A stretch of 64,000 bases of DNA from Sphingomonas sp. (GTDB lineage Bacteria; Pseudomonadota; Alphaproteobacteria; Sphingomonadales; Sphingomonadaceae), in contig NZ_JAGIAM010000002.1 in assembly GCF_017744835.1 (NCBI RefSeq), forward strand, positions 62,001 to 126,000. The letters run 5' to 3'. Position numbers and translations under genes: made by a program. Positions 1-9,725 of the stretch are shown here, in pieces (position 1 is the first letter of the stretch; each line of letters opens with the position of its first letter). The notes under the pieces are model-generated. The model had not been told where the DNA came from, searched no databases, and saw only the letters and a program-made list of their open reading frames with translations.

Positions 1-2
1 CG

Positions 3-218
3 CGCCTCGACTATATGGCGCTCGGCATCGACGATTATCGGGGCCGCCTCGTCAACGCGCAGGCGTCCCTCTCCTATCGCTTCGTCGAGAATGTCGGCCT
101 GGGCGTGATGTATCGCTATGTCGATTACCGCGTCGACGCCGACAAGGAGCGCTGGGAGGGCCGGCTGCGCTATCGCTTCCACGGCCCCGCGGCATTCCTC
201 CAGATCGGCTTCCGCTGA
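3..218 (+). CDS. C-terminal end of an outer-membrane beta-barrel-like protein (5' truncated by window)
   Basis: An open frame runs in from the left edge without a start and stops at 216-218, so only about 71 C-terminal residues are visible. The visible part has alternating polar and aromatic residues typical of barrel strands (segments around SYRFVENVGLGVMYRY and RLRYRF). It ends in a terminal Phe-Arg, not the classical C-terminal Phe. A small outer-membrane or autotransporter-like barrel fits, but the family cannot be named from this fragment. The next gene follows on the same strand. Confidence 0.5.
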   Translation, partial: RLDYMALGIDDYRGRLVNAQASLSYRFVENVGLGVMYRYVDYRVDADKERWEGRLRYRFHGPAAFLQIGFR

Positions 219-303
219 GGCCGTGCAAAATAGCGGTGATTGCGCGGGTGGCCGTCGGCGTTGGGGTAGCGAACGCATCGATGTCGTGTGGTACTGGAAG
301 GAA

Positions 304-2079
304 ATGGCGCAACGGGTATCAGGCCGCGCGTTGGGGAGCGCGTTGCACCGCGTAGGGGGCAAGATATCGCGATGGCTTCCGGTCTCCGTGCCCGGCTTGC
401 TCGTCGGGGGACTCCTTTTTGCCGCCTCCCTGACCCCCTCGCTGGTGCCGCGGATCTGGGCGACGCAAGGTATCGTCTCGGGATTCTCGATTGCCATCGG
501 ATATGCGATCGGCGCATTCGCGGCGTGGTTGTCCGCCCGGATCGCGATCCCCGGGCCAGGAGAAGCATTCGGGCGAGCGGCCCGCGTTGCTGCCGCGGTC
601 GTCTGCGCCGCGGTCGTTGCCTACGCGCTCGCAAGGGCGGCGGGATGGCAGAATTCGATCCGCGTGCTGATGGAGCTCCCGCCGCTCGACAGCCTGTATA
701 CATTGAAGGCGGTGGTCGCCCTGGCGGTGTTCGCGGTCCTGTTGGTGGTGGCGCGTTCCTTTCGGTGCGCGGCCCGCTTTGCGGCTGCGGTGGCGCGGCG
801 CTTTCTGCCGGGCTGGGTTGCCAGCATCGTTGGCCTTGTGGCTACCGCAGCTCTGTTCTGGTCGATCGTCAACGGCGTGTTGGTCGACACGGCGTTGCGC
901 ATCATGGATGCCGCTTATGAAGAGCGCGACAGCCGCATCGAACCCGAGTTCGCCCAGCCGACCGACCCCCTCAAAGCGGGAAGCCAGGCCTCCTTGCTGT
1001 CGTGGAAGGAACTCGGGCGACGGGGACGCCAGTTCATCGTCTCAGGCCCGACCCGAGCCGAAATCAGCGCATTCTCGGGCAAGGAAGCGATGGAGCCGGT
1101 TCGCGTATATGTGGGCCTGCGATCGGCTGACACCGTGCAATCCCGCGCCAGGCTCGCACTGGAGGAATTGAAGCGGGTCGGTGGGTTTGAGCGATCGGCG
1201 CTGATCGTGGTGACGCCCACCGGCACCGGCTGGATCGACGACCCTGCGCTGGACAGCGTCGAATATCTGCACGGCGGTGACGTCGCGAGCGTCGCGGTGC
1301 AATATTCCTATGTTGGAAGCTGGCTCAATCACCTTTCCGGCTCGCAATATGGTTTTGATACAGCGCGAGCCCTCTTCGAGGAGATTCACGCATATTGGGC
1401 TGGATTGCCCCCGGAGCATCGGCCCAGGCTCTACCTCTACGGCCTCAGCCTCGGTGCCCAGAGTTCTACCGAATCGACCGAGTTCGCGGCGATGCTTGGC
1501 GGTTCGATTAACGGGGCACTATGGGCGGGCCCTCCCTATTCGACGCAGCTGTGGCGCTTCTTCACGACACATCGCGATCCCGGATCTCCTGCATGGCTGC
1601 CTCGCTTCCGCGGGGGATCGTTCGTGCGCTTCATGAACCAGGATGGGGACGCTGCCAGCCAGTCCGGCCTTCGAAACGCAAACTGGGGCCCGGCGCGCCT
1701 CGTCTTCCTCCAATATGCCAGCGACGCGGCGACATTCTTCGAATACAGCGCGATTTATCGCCAGCCCGAATGGATGAACCTGCCGCGGGGGCCCGATGTC
1801 TCACCGGCGTTGCGCTGGTATCCGGTCGTCAGCTTTCTGCAGTTGCTGGTGGACGCGCCAATGGCGATGTTTGCGCCGGCCGGGCACGGGCATGTCTATG
1901 CTCCGTCGGACTACGTCAACGCGTGGATCCAGGTGACCGATGTGCGCGGCTGGTCCGCCGGCGAGATCGCACGGCTGAAGAACCACCTGTCTCATCGGCA
2001 TGGCGTGGCCAGTCCGGCGACAGGTGCTGAGCCGCCGATTGCCAAACGGCTCGGGCCGCAGGCCCAACAAGGTTCGTAG
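304..2079 (+). CDS. Multi-pass membrane alpha/beta-hydrolase (Abhydrolase_9 type)
   Basis: The protein is about 591 residues. The N-terminal third has four to five hydrophobic segments (for example VPGLLVGGLLFAASL and LKAVVALAVFAVLLVV). A soluble domain with the nucleophile-elbow motif GLSLGAQ (GxSxG) follows. This layout matches the membrane-anchored hydrolases of the Abhydrolase_9 family, whose substrate is unknown. The catalytic His is probably in the GHGHVY segment near the C-terminus. The frame stays open back to 118, inside the previous gene, so the start is uncertain. ATG 304 is chosen because it follows a GGAAGGAA stretch, although the spacing is short; GTG 286 is the alternative. Confidence 0.72.
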   Translation: MAQRVSGRALGSALHRVGGKISRWLPVSVPGLLVGGLLFAASLTPSLVPRIWATQGIVSGFSIAIGYAIGAFAAWLSARIAIPGPGEAFGRAARVAAAVVCAAVVAYALARAAGWQNSIRVLMELPPLDSLYTLKAVVALAVFAVLLVVARSFRCAARFAAAVARRFLPGWVASIVGLVATAALFWSIVNGVLVDTALRIMDAAYEERDSRIEPEFAQPTDPLKAGSQASLLSWKELGRRGRQFIVSGPTRAEISAFSGKEAMEPVRVYVGLRSADTVQSRARLALEELKRVGGFERSALIVVTPTGTGWIDDPALDSVEYLHGGDVASVAVQYSYVGSWLNHLSGSQYGFDTARALFEEIHAYWAGLPPEHRPRLYLYGLSLGAQSSTESTEFAAMLGGSINGALWAGPPYSTQLWRFFTTHRDPGSPAWLPRFRGGSFVRFMNQDGDAASQSGLRNANWGPARLVFLQYASDAATFFEYSAIYRQPEWMNLPRGPDVSPALRWYPVVSFLQLLVDAPMAMFAPAGHGHVYAPSDYVNAWIQVTDVRGWSAGEIARLKNHLSHRHGVASPATGAEPPIAKRLGPQAQQGS

Positions 2080-2228
2080 CGCGACCTGACGCATCAGCGG
2101 TGCCCAGAGCGGTCGCTCCATGTCGGCAAGCGCATCCCGACCGCTCTCGTTCCCTCCAAACTTCCCCCACCCTCGCCCCCGCATTTTCACCGAGCCCGGC
2201 CGGGGCCGAACTCGCCTAGCCTCGGCCC

Positions 2229-3236
2229 ATGAAGTATCGCCGCACCCTCCGCCCCGCCTGGCTGGCCCTTGCCGCACTCCTCGCGACCGCCGCCACCGCC
2301 CCCGCCCAGAACGCCAGGACCAGCACGGTCACCGATGCCGATATCGCGCAGCTCAAGCCCGGCCAGTATATCTGGGCGCCCGCGCTCGCGCCGCAGGGGC
2401 CGATGCTGATGGTGGTGAGCCTCCATGCCCAGCAGGCCTATGTCTATCGCAACGGCGTGCGGATCGGCGCGAGCACGGTCTCGACCGGCAAGACGGGCAA
2501 GGCCACGCCCACCGGCGTCTTCACCATCCTCCAGAAGCGCGCGAAGCACTTCTCCAATCTCTACAACAACGCGCCGATGCCGCACATGCAGCGCCTCACC
2601 TGGGACGGGATCGCGCTCCATGGCGGCAACCTGCCGGGCTATCCGGCCTCGGCGGGCTGCGTGCGGCTGCCGCACAGCTTCGCCGAGCAATTGTTCGCCG
2701 CGACCTCGCTCGGCATGACCGTGGTGATCACCGACGCGCCGTCGAGCCCGGGCCGGCTCGACGGCGGCGACCTGCTCGTGCCCGTCACTGCCAAGGGCGC
2801 TCCGGTGGGCCCCGGCACCGGCGGGCGGCTGCGCCCCGACGAGCCCTATCGCTGGACTCCCGCCGTGTCGCCCAGCGGACCGGTCACCCTGGTGCTGAGC
2901 AGCGCAGAGAACCGGCTCGTGGTGCTGCGCAACGGCAAGATGATCGGCCGCGCGCGCGTCCACATTCCCGCGGGGACGATCGTCGGCGACCATGTGCTCG
3001 AGCTGACCGGCTTCGACGCGAACCGCCGCACCCAGTGGAACTATGTCGCGGTGCCGGGCGCGGGCAAGCGCGCCGGCCAGACCTTCGACAAGTCCGTGAT
3101 GCAGGGCGTCGAGGCGCCGCGCGGCTTCGTCGAGCAGGTCCGCACCGTGCTCCAGCCCGGCGCGACCCTGCTCGTCACCGACGCCGCGATCCTCTCCGGC
3201 GGCGCCGGCCGCTCGATGACGGTGGTCGACGGCTAG
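2229..3236 (+). CDS. L,D-transpeptidase with duplicated YkuD-like domain
   Basis: A 335-residue secreted protein with an N-terminal signal peptide (AWLALAALLATAATAPAQ). The first domain carries the YkuD signature HGGN...SAGCVRL at about residues 137-154, with the catalytic Cys expected to form the acyl-enzyme in peptidoglycan cross-linking or lipoprotein attachment. The second half (about 217-270) resembles the start of the first domain: VTLVLSSAENRLVVLRNGK parallels MLMVVSLHAQQAYVYRNG. It lacks the HG...SxGCxR motif, so it looks like a degenerate internal copy. It acts in the periplasm. It stands alone, about 150 bp after the hydrolase gene. Confidence 0.88.
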   Translation: MKYRRTLRPAWLALAALLATAATAPAQNARTSTVTDADIAQLKPGQYIWAPALAPQGPMLMVVSLHAQQAYVYRNGVRIGASTVSTGKTGKATPTGVFTILQKRAKHFSNLYNNAPMPHMQRLTWDGIALHGGNLPGYPASAGCVRLPHSFAEQLFAATSLGMTVVITDAPSSPGRLDGGDLLVPVTAKGAPVGPGTGGRLRPDEPYRWTPAVSPSGPVTLVLSSAENRLVVLRNGKMIGRARVHIPAGTIVGDHVLELTGFDANRRTQWNYVAVPGAGKRAGQTFDKSVMQGVEAPRGFVEQVRTVLQPGATLLVTDAAILSGGAGRSMTVVDG

Positions 3237-3275
3237 GGCAGATCGGCATTCGGAGCGGAAAACCTCGCTGAACGC

Positions 3276-3375
3276 GTTCCCCGGCGAAGGCCGGGGCCAA
3301 GTCGCCATGTCGTTCCAGAAGCTTCCATAGCCATCCCGGCAGCTCGATACCGGGCCCCGGCCTTCGCCGGGGAAC
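3276..3375. repeat. REP-type palindrome pair
   Basis: Two inverted copies of a GC-rich hairpin face each other across about 55 bp. The left copy has stem CCCCGGC, loop GAAG, stem GCCGGGG; the right copy is its mirror with TTCGCCGGGG. This is the usual organisation of bacterial interspersed palindromic units. It lies directly 3' of the L,D-transpeptidase and may also act as a weak terminator. Confidence 0.65.
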
Positions 3376-3400
3376 CGCTCCGCCCCGCGCTTTGACCCGG

Positions 3401-3597
3401 CTTGCAAAGTAGGATTTCGTCTGCTTGCCTCGGCGTGCGGCTCACGGCCCTCCCCGACAGGCAGCAGCATGCACGAACGCCCCTTCTTCCCCTCCCGCCA
3501 GCAACCGACCTCCGGAATGCGCGCGCAGCGCCGCGACACAAAGTTGCTCGCGCCTGAAACGAAACATTACGATTCGCGGGAAAAGTGGGAAGTTAGC
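3401..3597 (-). repeat. Dispersed extragenic element, copy A (reverse orientation)
   Basis: Read on the minus strand, this stretch begins GCTAACTTCCCACTTTTCCC and ends AAATCCTACTTTGCAAG. It shares these end modules with segments near 28.8, 36.8 and 60.5 kb. The middle is variable. It fills most of the gap between the transpeptidase and the M28 peptidase and encodes nothing convincing. It is the reason the long open frame upstream of the M28 start should not be read as protein. Confidence 0.55.
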
Positions 3598-3654
3598 GGG
3601 ATGGAATCCAACGCGCGGTCCGGTAAGGGCATGGCACCGATGGGGGAGACTATC

Positions 3655-5007
3655 ATGCACGAGCTCAAGACGCTTTTCCTGGCCGGCACGCTGGCGACCG
3701 GAATCCTGGTTCCCGCCGCGCAGGCGCAGACCGTGCGCGAGGAATCGGTGCGCGGGCATGTCTCCTATCTCGCCGGCGAGACGCTCAAGGGCCGCGAGAG
3801 CGCGAGCCCGGACGAGGCGATGGCGGCGGCCTATGTCGGCGCGGCGTTCCGCGGCTATGGCCTCCAGCCCGCGCCGGGGATGCAGGGCTATACCCAGCCG
3901 ATCGACATCGTCCGGCTGCGCCTCGACGGCGCGCCTGTGCTCACCGCCGGCGGCGCCGCGATCGACAAGCCCCTGCTCTTCGCCTCCGCGGGCCAGCCGG
4001 CGCAGGGCAAGCTGGTGCTCTATGCGGGCAACGACCCCAAGGCGCTCCCCGCCGCCGACGTGGTGATGCTGACCGGCAAGGAAGGCAGCCCGCTGCGCCT
4101 CGCCGGTGCGGTCGATCCGTCGCGCACGCGGCTGGTGATCATCCGCGCCACGCCCGAGGTGCGCGACTATTACCAGCGCATCGGCGGCGCCCCGCGCCTG
4201 CCGCGCTACTTCAAGGGCAGGCAGCCGACCCCGCGGCCCAACGTCGTCGCACTCGACGATGCTGCCTTCGACAAGCTCGCCGCGCAGGAGGGCACCGACG
4301 TGTCGCTGACGCTGCCCGGCCTGGTCGAGGAGACGCGCGTCACCACCAATGCGATCGGCTATCTGCCCGGTACCGATCCCAAGGCGGGCGTGATCCTGCT
4401 CAGCGCGCACCTCGACCATCTGGGCGTGCGGCCCGACGGCAAGGTGATGTACGGCGCCAACGACGACGCTTCGGGCACCACTGCAGTGCTCGAGCTGGCG
4501 CAGGCGCTCGCATCGGGCAAGCGCAACAAGCGCGGCATCCTCTTCGTCGCTTATGGCAGCGAGGAAGCCGGCGGCTTCGGCGCGCGCTGGTTCGCCGAGC
4601 ATCCGCCGGTGCCGCTCTCGGACATCGTCGCCAACCTCGAGTTCGAGATGATCGGCGCGCAGGACCCCAAGCTCCCCGCGGGCACGATGATGATGACCGG
4701 TTTCGAGCGCTCGACCTTCGGCGAGACGCTCAAGGCGCATGGCGCGCTGGTGACCGCGGACCCCTACCCCGAGCAGGATTTCTTCCGCCGCTCGGACAAC
4801 TACGCCCTCGCGCTGCAGGGCGTGGTCGCGCACACCGTCTCGGGCTGGGCGGTGATCCCCAGCTACCACACGCCCGAGGACACGGTCGCCAACCTCGACA
4901 CCGCCTTCATGACCCGCGCGATCCAGTCGCTGGTCGCGCCGCTGCGCAGCCTCGCGAACAGCAATGCCAAGCCCGAGTGGAAGGAAGGCGGGCGGCCGAG
5001 CGAGTAA
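3655..5007 (+). CDS. Secreted M28-family zinc metallopeptidase
   Basis: About 450 residues with signal peptide MHELKTLFLAGTLATGILVPAAQAQT. Zinc-ligand segments typical of M28 are visible: SAHLDHLG (His), GANDDASGT (bridging Asp), GSEEAGGFG (catalytic Glu plus Glu ligand), NLEFEMIG and a final SYHTPEDT (His). It is expected to be a periplasmic or extracellular aminopeptidase. The start is ATG 3655, which has GGGGGAG upstream and begins the signal peptide; in-frame ATGs at 3469-3631 lie inside or next to the dispersed repeat. It converges with the paoC-like gene, with only 9 bp between stops. Confidence 0.86.
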   Translation: MHELKTLFLAGTLATGILVPAAQAQTVREESVRGHVSYLAGETLKGRESASPDEAMAAAYVGAAFRGYGLQPAPGMQGYTQPIDIVRLRLDGAPVLTAGGAAIDKPLLFASAGQPAQGKLVLYAGNDPKALPAADVVMLTGKEGSPLRLAGAVDPSRTRLVIIRATPEVRDYYQRIGGAPRLPRYFKGRQPTPRPNVVALDDAAFDKLAAQEGTDVSLTLPGLVEETRVTTNAIGYLPGTDPKAGVILLSAHLDHLGVRPDGKVMYGANDDASGTTAVLELAQALASGKRNKRGILFVAYGSEEAGGFGARWFAEHPPVPLSDIVANLEFEMIGAQDPKLPAGTMMMTGFERSTFGETLKAHGALVTADPYPEQDFFRRSDNYALALQGVVAHTVSGWAVIPSYHTPEDTVANLDTAFMTRAIQSLVAPLRSLANSNAKPEWKEGGRPSE

Positions 5008-5016
5008 GCGGCCGCC

Positions 5017-7203
5017 TCAGGCGATCGCCGGCAGCCGGTCGAGGAACTTGTCGAGCGTGACCGGATAGTCGCGCACCCGCACGCCGGTGGCGTTGTACAC
5101 CGCGTTGGCGATCGCCGCGCCGACGCCGCACAGGCCGAGCTCGCCGACCCCCTTGGCCTTCATCGGCGAGGTGGTGGGGTCGGTCTCGTCGAGGAAGACG
5201 ACCTCCTGGTGCGGGATGTCGGCATGGACGGGCACCTCGTATCCGGCGAGGTCGTGGTTGACGAAGAAGCCGAAGCGCTTGTCGACCGCGAGTTCCTCCA
5301 TCAGCGCCGCGCCGACGCCCATGGTCATCGCGCCGATCACCTGGCTGCGCGCGGCCTTGGGGTTGAGGATGCGCCCCGCCGCGCACACCGCCAGCATCCG
5401 CCGCACGCGGATCTCGCCGGTGTAGCCGTCGACCGCCGCCTCGACGAAATGCGCGCCGAAGGTCGATTGCTGGTAGCGCTTGGCAAGGTCGCCATATTCC
5501 ATGACGTCCTCCGCCACGATCTCCCCGTCCCGCGCCGCCTGGGCGAGCGGCACCGGCCGGCCGCCGGCGATGACGTTGCCGTCGACGAAGGCGACGTCGG
5601 GCGAATTGAACCCCAGCTTCTGCGCCACTGCCTCGCGCAGCTTGACGCAGGCGGCATAGACCCCCGCCGAGGCGCTGTTGCCGCCCCATTGCCCGCCCGA
5701 TCCCGCCGAGACCGGGAAGCTCGAATCGCCGAGCTTCACCACCACGCGGTCGAGCGGCACACCCATCATCTCCGCCGCGGTCTGGCCCAGGATCGTGTAG
5801 CTGCCGGTGCCGATGTCGGTCATGTCGGTCTCGACCGTCACCACGCCCCGGCCATCCAGCCGCACCCGCGCCGCCGACTTCATGTTGATGTTGTTGCGGA
5901 ACGCCGCCGCCATGCCGAGCCCGACCAGCCAGCGCCCTTCGCGGACCTGGCCGGGCTTGGGGTTGCGCTTGTCCCAGCCGAACCTGGCAGCGCCGGTGCG
6001 CATGCACTCGATCAGCTGGCGCTGCGAGAAGCGGCGCTCGGGCTTCTCGGGATCGACCTGGGTGTCGTTGATCGCGCGGAACTCGATCGGATCGAGCCCG
6101 AGCTTCTCGGCCATCTCGTCCATCGCGATCTCGAGCGCCATCAGGCCCGGCGCCTCGCCCGGCGCGCGCATCGCATTGGCCTCGGGCAAGTCGAGCACCG
6201 CGAGCCGCTGGGCGATCAGCCGGTTGGGCCCTGCGTAGAGCAAGTGCGTCTGCGCCACCGAATTCTCCGGCCCCCCGCCGGGCAGGTCGCCGCACCATTC
6301 CTCATGCGCGATCGCGCTGATCTTGCCGTCGCGGCCACAGCCGAGCCGGATGTGCTGGATCGTCGCGGGTCGGTGAGTGGTGTTGTTCGCCATCAGCGGC
6401 CGCTGGAGCGCGACCTTCACCGGCCGACCCACGGCCTTGGCGCCCAGCGCGGCGAGCAGCGCGTCGGCGCGTACGAACAGCTTGCCGCCGAAGCCGCCGC
6501 CGACGAAGGGCGAGACCAGTCGGACATTCTCCTTGGGGATGCCCAGAGTCTTGGCGACGTCGCCCCTGCCCCAATTAACCATCTGGTTCGACGTCCAGAC
6601 AGTGAGCTTGTCTCCCTCCCATGCCGCGATCGAGGCGTGCGGCTCCATCATTGCATGGCTCTGGTCGGGCGTGGTGTAGGTGGCGTCGAGCTGCACGGGC
6701 GCGGCGGCGAAGGCGGCGTCGAAATCGCCCACCTTGGTATCTCCCTTGGGCGGCTTGGCGCTGTCGCGCACCGCCACAAGGTCGAAATTGCCCTTCCCCC
6801 GCGCGTAGTCGACCCGCACCAGCTGCGCGGCGGCGCGCGCCTGCTCGAACGTCTCGGCGACCACCACTGCGACCGCCTGATGGTAGTGCTCGATCTCGGG
6901 CCCGCCGAGCAGCGTGGCGGTATTGAAATCGCCCTTGGTGAGCTTGCCCGCATTCTCGGCAGTGACGATTGCGAGCACGCCGGGCGCGGCCCTGGCCTCG
7001 CTCAGGTCGATGCCGGCGATCCGCCCCTTCCCGATCGCCGAGCCCACCACATAGCCATAGGCCGGATTGGCGACGACGCGCTGCTCATAGGCATAGGGCG
7101 CGGTGCCAGTCGTTTTGAGTGGCCCGTCGATGCGGTCGGTGGGGCGACCGACGACCTTGAGCTGATCGATCGGGTTGGTTCCGGCGGGAGCGTCGAACTT
7201 CAT
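5017..7203 (-). CDS. paoC: Xanthine dehydrogenase-family molybdopterin-binding subunit (PaoC-like)
   Basis: A 728-residue large subunit of a molybdenum hydroxylase. The N-terminus (VVGRPTDRIDGPLKTTGTAPYAYEQ) and the GGFGGK, MRAPGEAPG and GSGGQWGG segments match the aldehyde/xanthine dehydrogenase molybdenum subunit. Together with the two genes just upstream (3-bp and 4-bp junctions) it forms a three-subunit enzyme like E. coli PaoABC, a periplasmic aldehyde oxidoreductase. It would bind the molybdenum cofactor and the substrate. No PaoD/XdhC-like cofactor-insertion gene is adjacent, so that function must be encoded elsewhere. The substrate is unknown; aromatic aldehydes are the family precedent. 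Confidence 0.86.
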   Translation of the reverse strand: MKFDAPAGTNPIDQLKVVGRPTDRIDGPLKTTGTAPYAYEQRVVANPAYGYVVGSAIGKGRIAGIDLSEARAAPGVLAIVTAENAGKLTKGDFNTATLLGGPEIEHYHQAVAVVVAETFEQARAAAQLVRVDYARGKGNFDLVAVRDSAKPPKGDTKVGDFDAAFAAAPVQLDATYTTPDQSHAMMEPHASIAAWEGDKLTVWTSNQMVNWGRGDVAKTLGIPKENVRLVSPFVGGGFGGKLFVRADALLAALGAKAVGRPVKVALQRPLMANNTTHRPATIQHIRLGCGRDGKISAIAHEEWCGDLPGGGPENSVAQTHLLYAGPNRLIAQRLAVLDLPEANAMRAPGEAPGLMALEIAMDEMAEKLGLDPIEFRAINDTQVDPEKPERRFSQRQLIECMRTGAARFGWDKRNPKPGQVREGRWLVGLGMAAAFRNNINMKSAARVRLDGRGVVTVETDMTDIGTGSYTILGQTAAEMMGVPLDRVVVKLGDSSFPVSAGSGGQWGGNSASAGVYAACVKLREAVAQKLGFNSPDVAFVDGNVIAGGRPVPLAQAARDGEIVAEDVMEYGDLAKRYQQSTFGAHFVEAAVDGYTGEIRVRRMLAVCAAGRILNPKAARSQVIGAMTMGVGAALMEELAVDKRFGFFVNHDLAGYEVPVHADIPHQEVVFLDETDPTTSPMKAKGVGELGLCGVGAAIANAVYNATGVRVRDYPVTLDKFLDRLPAIA

Positions 7204-7206
7204 CGG

Positions 7207-8157
7207 TCAGGCCCTCGCTTCGGCGAGCACCGCGGCGAGCGTGCGCTCGGCCAGCGGCAGCTTGAATGCGTTGTCGTGCGTCGGCCGCGCGCCCGCGAGG
7301 AGCTGCGCGGCGACCGGCTTCGCGCCCTTGGGCAACGAGCCCTCGGCCGCCTCCACCCGCCACGGCTTGTGCGCAACGCCGCCCAGCGCGACGCGCCCGC
7401 TGCCGTCGCGCTGCACCACCGCCGCGACCGACACGAGCGCGAAGGCGTAGGAGGCGCGGTCGCGCACCTTGTGGTAGAAATGCTTGCCGCCGAGCGGCTT
7501 GGGCAAAGTCACCGCAGTGATCAGTTCGCCGGGCTCGAGCGCGGTCTCGATATGCGGCGTGTCGCCGGGCAGGCGGTGGAAGTCGGCGATCGGGATCGCG
7601 CGTGCGCTGCCGTCGGGCTTCACCGTCTCCACGCTCGCATCGAGCAGCCGCATCGCCACCGCCATGTCGCTCGGGTGTGTCGCGATGCAGGCGTCGCTGA
7701 CGCCGATCACGCCCAATTGCCGGCTGTAGCCGCCGATCGCCGCGCAGCCGCTGCCGGGCTTGCGCTTGTTGCACGGCTGGTTGGTGTCGTAGAAATAGGG
7801 GCAGCGCGTCCGCTGGAGCAGATTGCCCGCGGTCGTCGCCTTGTTGCGCAGCTGGCCCGAGGCGCCCGCGAGCAGCGCACGGCTGAGTACGGCGTAATCC
7901 TTGCGGACGCGCTTGTCGGCGGCGAGATCGGTGTTGCGCACCAGCGCACCGATGCGCAGCCCGCCCTCCCTGGTCTTCTCGATCGTGTCGAGCCCGAGAC
8001 CGTTGACGTCGATCAGGTGGGTCGGCGCCTCGATCTCGAGCTTCATCAGGTCGAGCAGATTGGTGCCGCCGGCGATGAACTTGGCGCCTTGGGTCCTCGC
8101 CGCCGCAGCCGCGGCTTCGACGGGCGAGGACACGCGCTCATAAGTGAACGGCTTCAT
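7207..8157 (-). CDS. paoB: FAD-binding subunit of the molybdo-oxidoreductase (PaoB-like)
   Basis: 316 residues. N-terminal FAD-binding segments are typical of the medium subunit ([15 protein letters not shown] and the Gly-rich ATTAGNLLQ). A cysteine-rich insertion, [12 protein letters not shown]...GSGC, matches the extra [4Fe-4S] loop of PaoB-type proteins and is absent from ordinary xanthine dehydrogenase medium subunits. It passes electrons between the molybdenum subunit and the 2Fe-2S subunit. Its ATG overlaps the paoA-like stop by 4 bp, indicating translational coupling within the paoA-paoB-paoC order. Confidence 0.86.
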   Translation of the reverse strand: MKPFTYERVSSPVEAAAAAARTQGAKFIAGGTNLLDLMKLEIEAPTHLIDVNGLGLDTIEKTREGGLRIGALVRNTDLAADKRVRKDYAVLSRALLAGASGQLRNKATTAGNLLQRTRCPYFYDTNQPCNKRKPGSGCAAIGGYSRQLGVIGVSDACIATHPSDMAVAMRLLDASVETVKPDGSARAIPIADFHRLPGDTPHIETALEPGELITAVTLPKPLGGKHFYHKVRDRASYAFALVSVAAVVQRDGSGRVALGGVAHKPWRVEAAEGSLPKGAKPVAAQLLAGARPTHDNAFKLPLAERTLAAVLAEARA

Positions 8158-8795
8158 GCCTTGCTCCCCGCGACTTCGGCGATCGCCTCGGCGATGTTCG
8201 AATAAGCGCCGCAGCGGCAGATGTTGCCGCTCATCCGCTCGCGCAGCTCGGCGTTGGTGAGCCTGGGCTTCGCATTGAGGTCCGCGCTGGCATGGCTGGG
8301 GATGCCGGCCTTGACCTCATCGAGCATCGCTACTGCCGAGCAGATCTGCCCCGGGGTGCAATAGCCGCACTGATAGCCGTCGTGCCGCACGAAGGCCGCC
8401 TGCATCGGGTGCAGCGCCTCGGGCGTGCCGAGCCCTTCGATCGTGGTGATCCGGTCGCCCTCGTGCATCACCGCCAGGCTCAGGCACGAATTGATCCGGC
8501 GGCCGTCGACGATCACGGTGCAGGCGCCGCACTGGCCGTGGTCGCAGCCCTTCTTGGTGCCGGTGAGGTGGAGATGCTCGCGCAGCGCGTCGAGCAGCGT
8601 GGTGCGCGTGTCGAGCTCGAGCTGCCGGGGCTCGCCGTTCACTTCGAACGAGACCTTTGAGCGTGCCGGCTGGGCCTGGGACTGGGGCTGCGCCGCCTGC
8701 GCTTCCGCCGCTGGCACCGCGGAGGCCGCGCCGAGCGCAGCGCTTCCCACGAGCAATTCGCGCCTCGACACTTCCAATTCTCCGGAGCTTTGCAT
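8154..8795 (-). CDS. paoA: 2Fe-2S subunit with Tat signal (PaoA-like)
   Basis: 213 residues. A twin-arginine signal ([20 protein letters not shown]) at about residues 10-32 predicts export of the folded complex to the periplasm, as for PaoA. The plant-type 2Fe-2S domain shows [10 protein letters not shown] and a downstream Cys in INSCL. The C-terminal four-helix domain has CGYCTPGQI and GNICRCGAY, so all eight cluster cysteines appear present. It is the first gene of the paoABC-like set and begins 69 bp after the ECF sigma gene on the same strand, so read-through from that unit is possible. Confidence 0.88.
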   Translation of the reverse strand: MQSSGELEVSRRELLVGSAALGAASAVPAAEAQAAQPQSQAQPARSKVSFEVNGEPRQLELDTRTTLLDALREHLHLTGTKKGCDHGQCGACTVIVDGRRINSCLSLAVMHEGDRITTIEGLGTPEALHPMQAAFVRHDGYQCGYCTPGQICSAVAMLDEVKAGIPSHASADLNAKPRLTNAELRERMSGNICRCGAYSNIAEAIAEVAGSKA

Positions 8796-8864
8796 CGCGT
8801 CCGATCCTCCCTGCCGTGAGGTCCGGTTTCTCCGGGAAATGTTTCCCGTGCAAGTCCGTTCCCG

Positions 8865-9725
8865 TCAGTGGACCGCGTTCAGGTGTCGCAGCTTGTCCGG
8901 GTTGCGCGTGACGTAGATGCCGGTGATCCGGTCGCCGTCGATCGCCAGCGCGGTGGTCTGCAGCACCCCGCCCGGCTCGATCGTGACGAAACCCGGCAGG
9001 CCGTTGACGAAACCATAGCGCACCACGCGCGACATCTCCTTGGCGAAGAAGCGCGAGAGAGAGGTGTGGAGCTTCATCACATCCTCGATGCCGATGATCG
9101 GGCGCAGCCCCGCAGGCACCTTGCCCCCGCCGTCCGAATGGACCGACACGTCGGCAGCGAGCAGCGAGCGCAGCCCGGCCATGTCCCCGCTACGCGAAGC
9201 CTGGAAGAAGGCCGCGGCAATCTCCAGCCCGCGCTCCTTGGGCACGTCGAACCGCGGCCGCGCGGCACGGACGTGCGTGCGCGCCCGGCTCGCGAGCTGC
9301 CTCGCCGCCGCGGGATCGCGGCCGATCGTCTCGCCGATCTCGTCGAAGCTTGCCCCGAACACATCGTGCAGCAGGAATGCCGCGCGTTCGAGCGGCGACA
9401 GGCGTTCCAGCGCGAGCATCAGCGGCAGAGTGACGTCGTCCACCTCGCCCTCCTCGGGCTCGACCACCGGCTCGGGGAGCCACGGGCCGACATAGGTCTC
9501 GCGTCGCGCCCGCGCCGACTTGAGCTGGTCGAGACACAGCCGCGTGACGATGCGGCGCAGGAACGCCTCGGGCTCGCGCACGCTGGCCCGGTCGGTGCCG
9601 AGCCAGCGCAGGAAAGCGTCCTGCACCACATCCTCGGCGTCCGCGACCGAGCCCAGCATGCGATAGGCGATGCGGGTCAGCCGCGGCCGCAGCGGATCGA
9701 ACGATGCAGCCGCGTCGTCGCTCAC
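8865..9725 (-). CDS. sigJ: ECF41-type RNA polymerase sigma factor with SnoaL-like C-terminal domain
   Basis: 286 residues. The sigma-2 region (RIAYRMLGSVADAEDVVQDAFLRW) and sigma-4 region (LSPLERAAFLLHDVFGASFDEIGE) are followed by a SnoaL/NTF2-like domain. Two marks of the ECF41 group are present: WLPEP at about 82-86 in the linker and DGGGK at about 198-202 in the C-terminal domain. In this group the fused C-terminal domain takes the place of a separate anti-sigma factor. The start overlaps the stop of the carboxymuconolactone decarboxylase gene by 4 bp, and a matching ECF41 promoter precedes that gene, so the pair is probably autoregulated. Confidence 0.9.
   Translation of the reverse strand: MSDDAAASFDPLRPRLTRIAYRMLGSVADAEDVVQDAFLRWLGTDRASVREPEAFLRRIVTRLCLDQLKSARARRETYVGPWLPEPVVEPEEGEVDDVTLPLMLALERLSPLERAAFLLHDVFGASFDEIGETIGRDPAAARQLASRARTHVRAARPRFDVPKERGLEIAAAFFQASRSGDMAGLRSLLAADVSVHSDGGGKVPAGLRPIIGIEDVMKLHTSLSRFFAKEMSRVVRYGFVNGLPGFVTIEPGGVLQTTALAIDGDRITGIYVTRNPDKLRHLNAVH

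Noticed and set aside
5209..8205. 998-codon open frame on the plus strand
   Set aside because: It runs antisense to the paoABC-like genes, which have clear cofactor motifs; the translation is Arg/His-rich shadow sequence.
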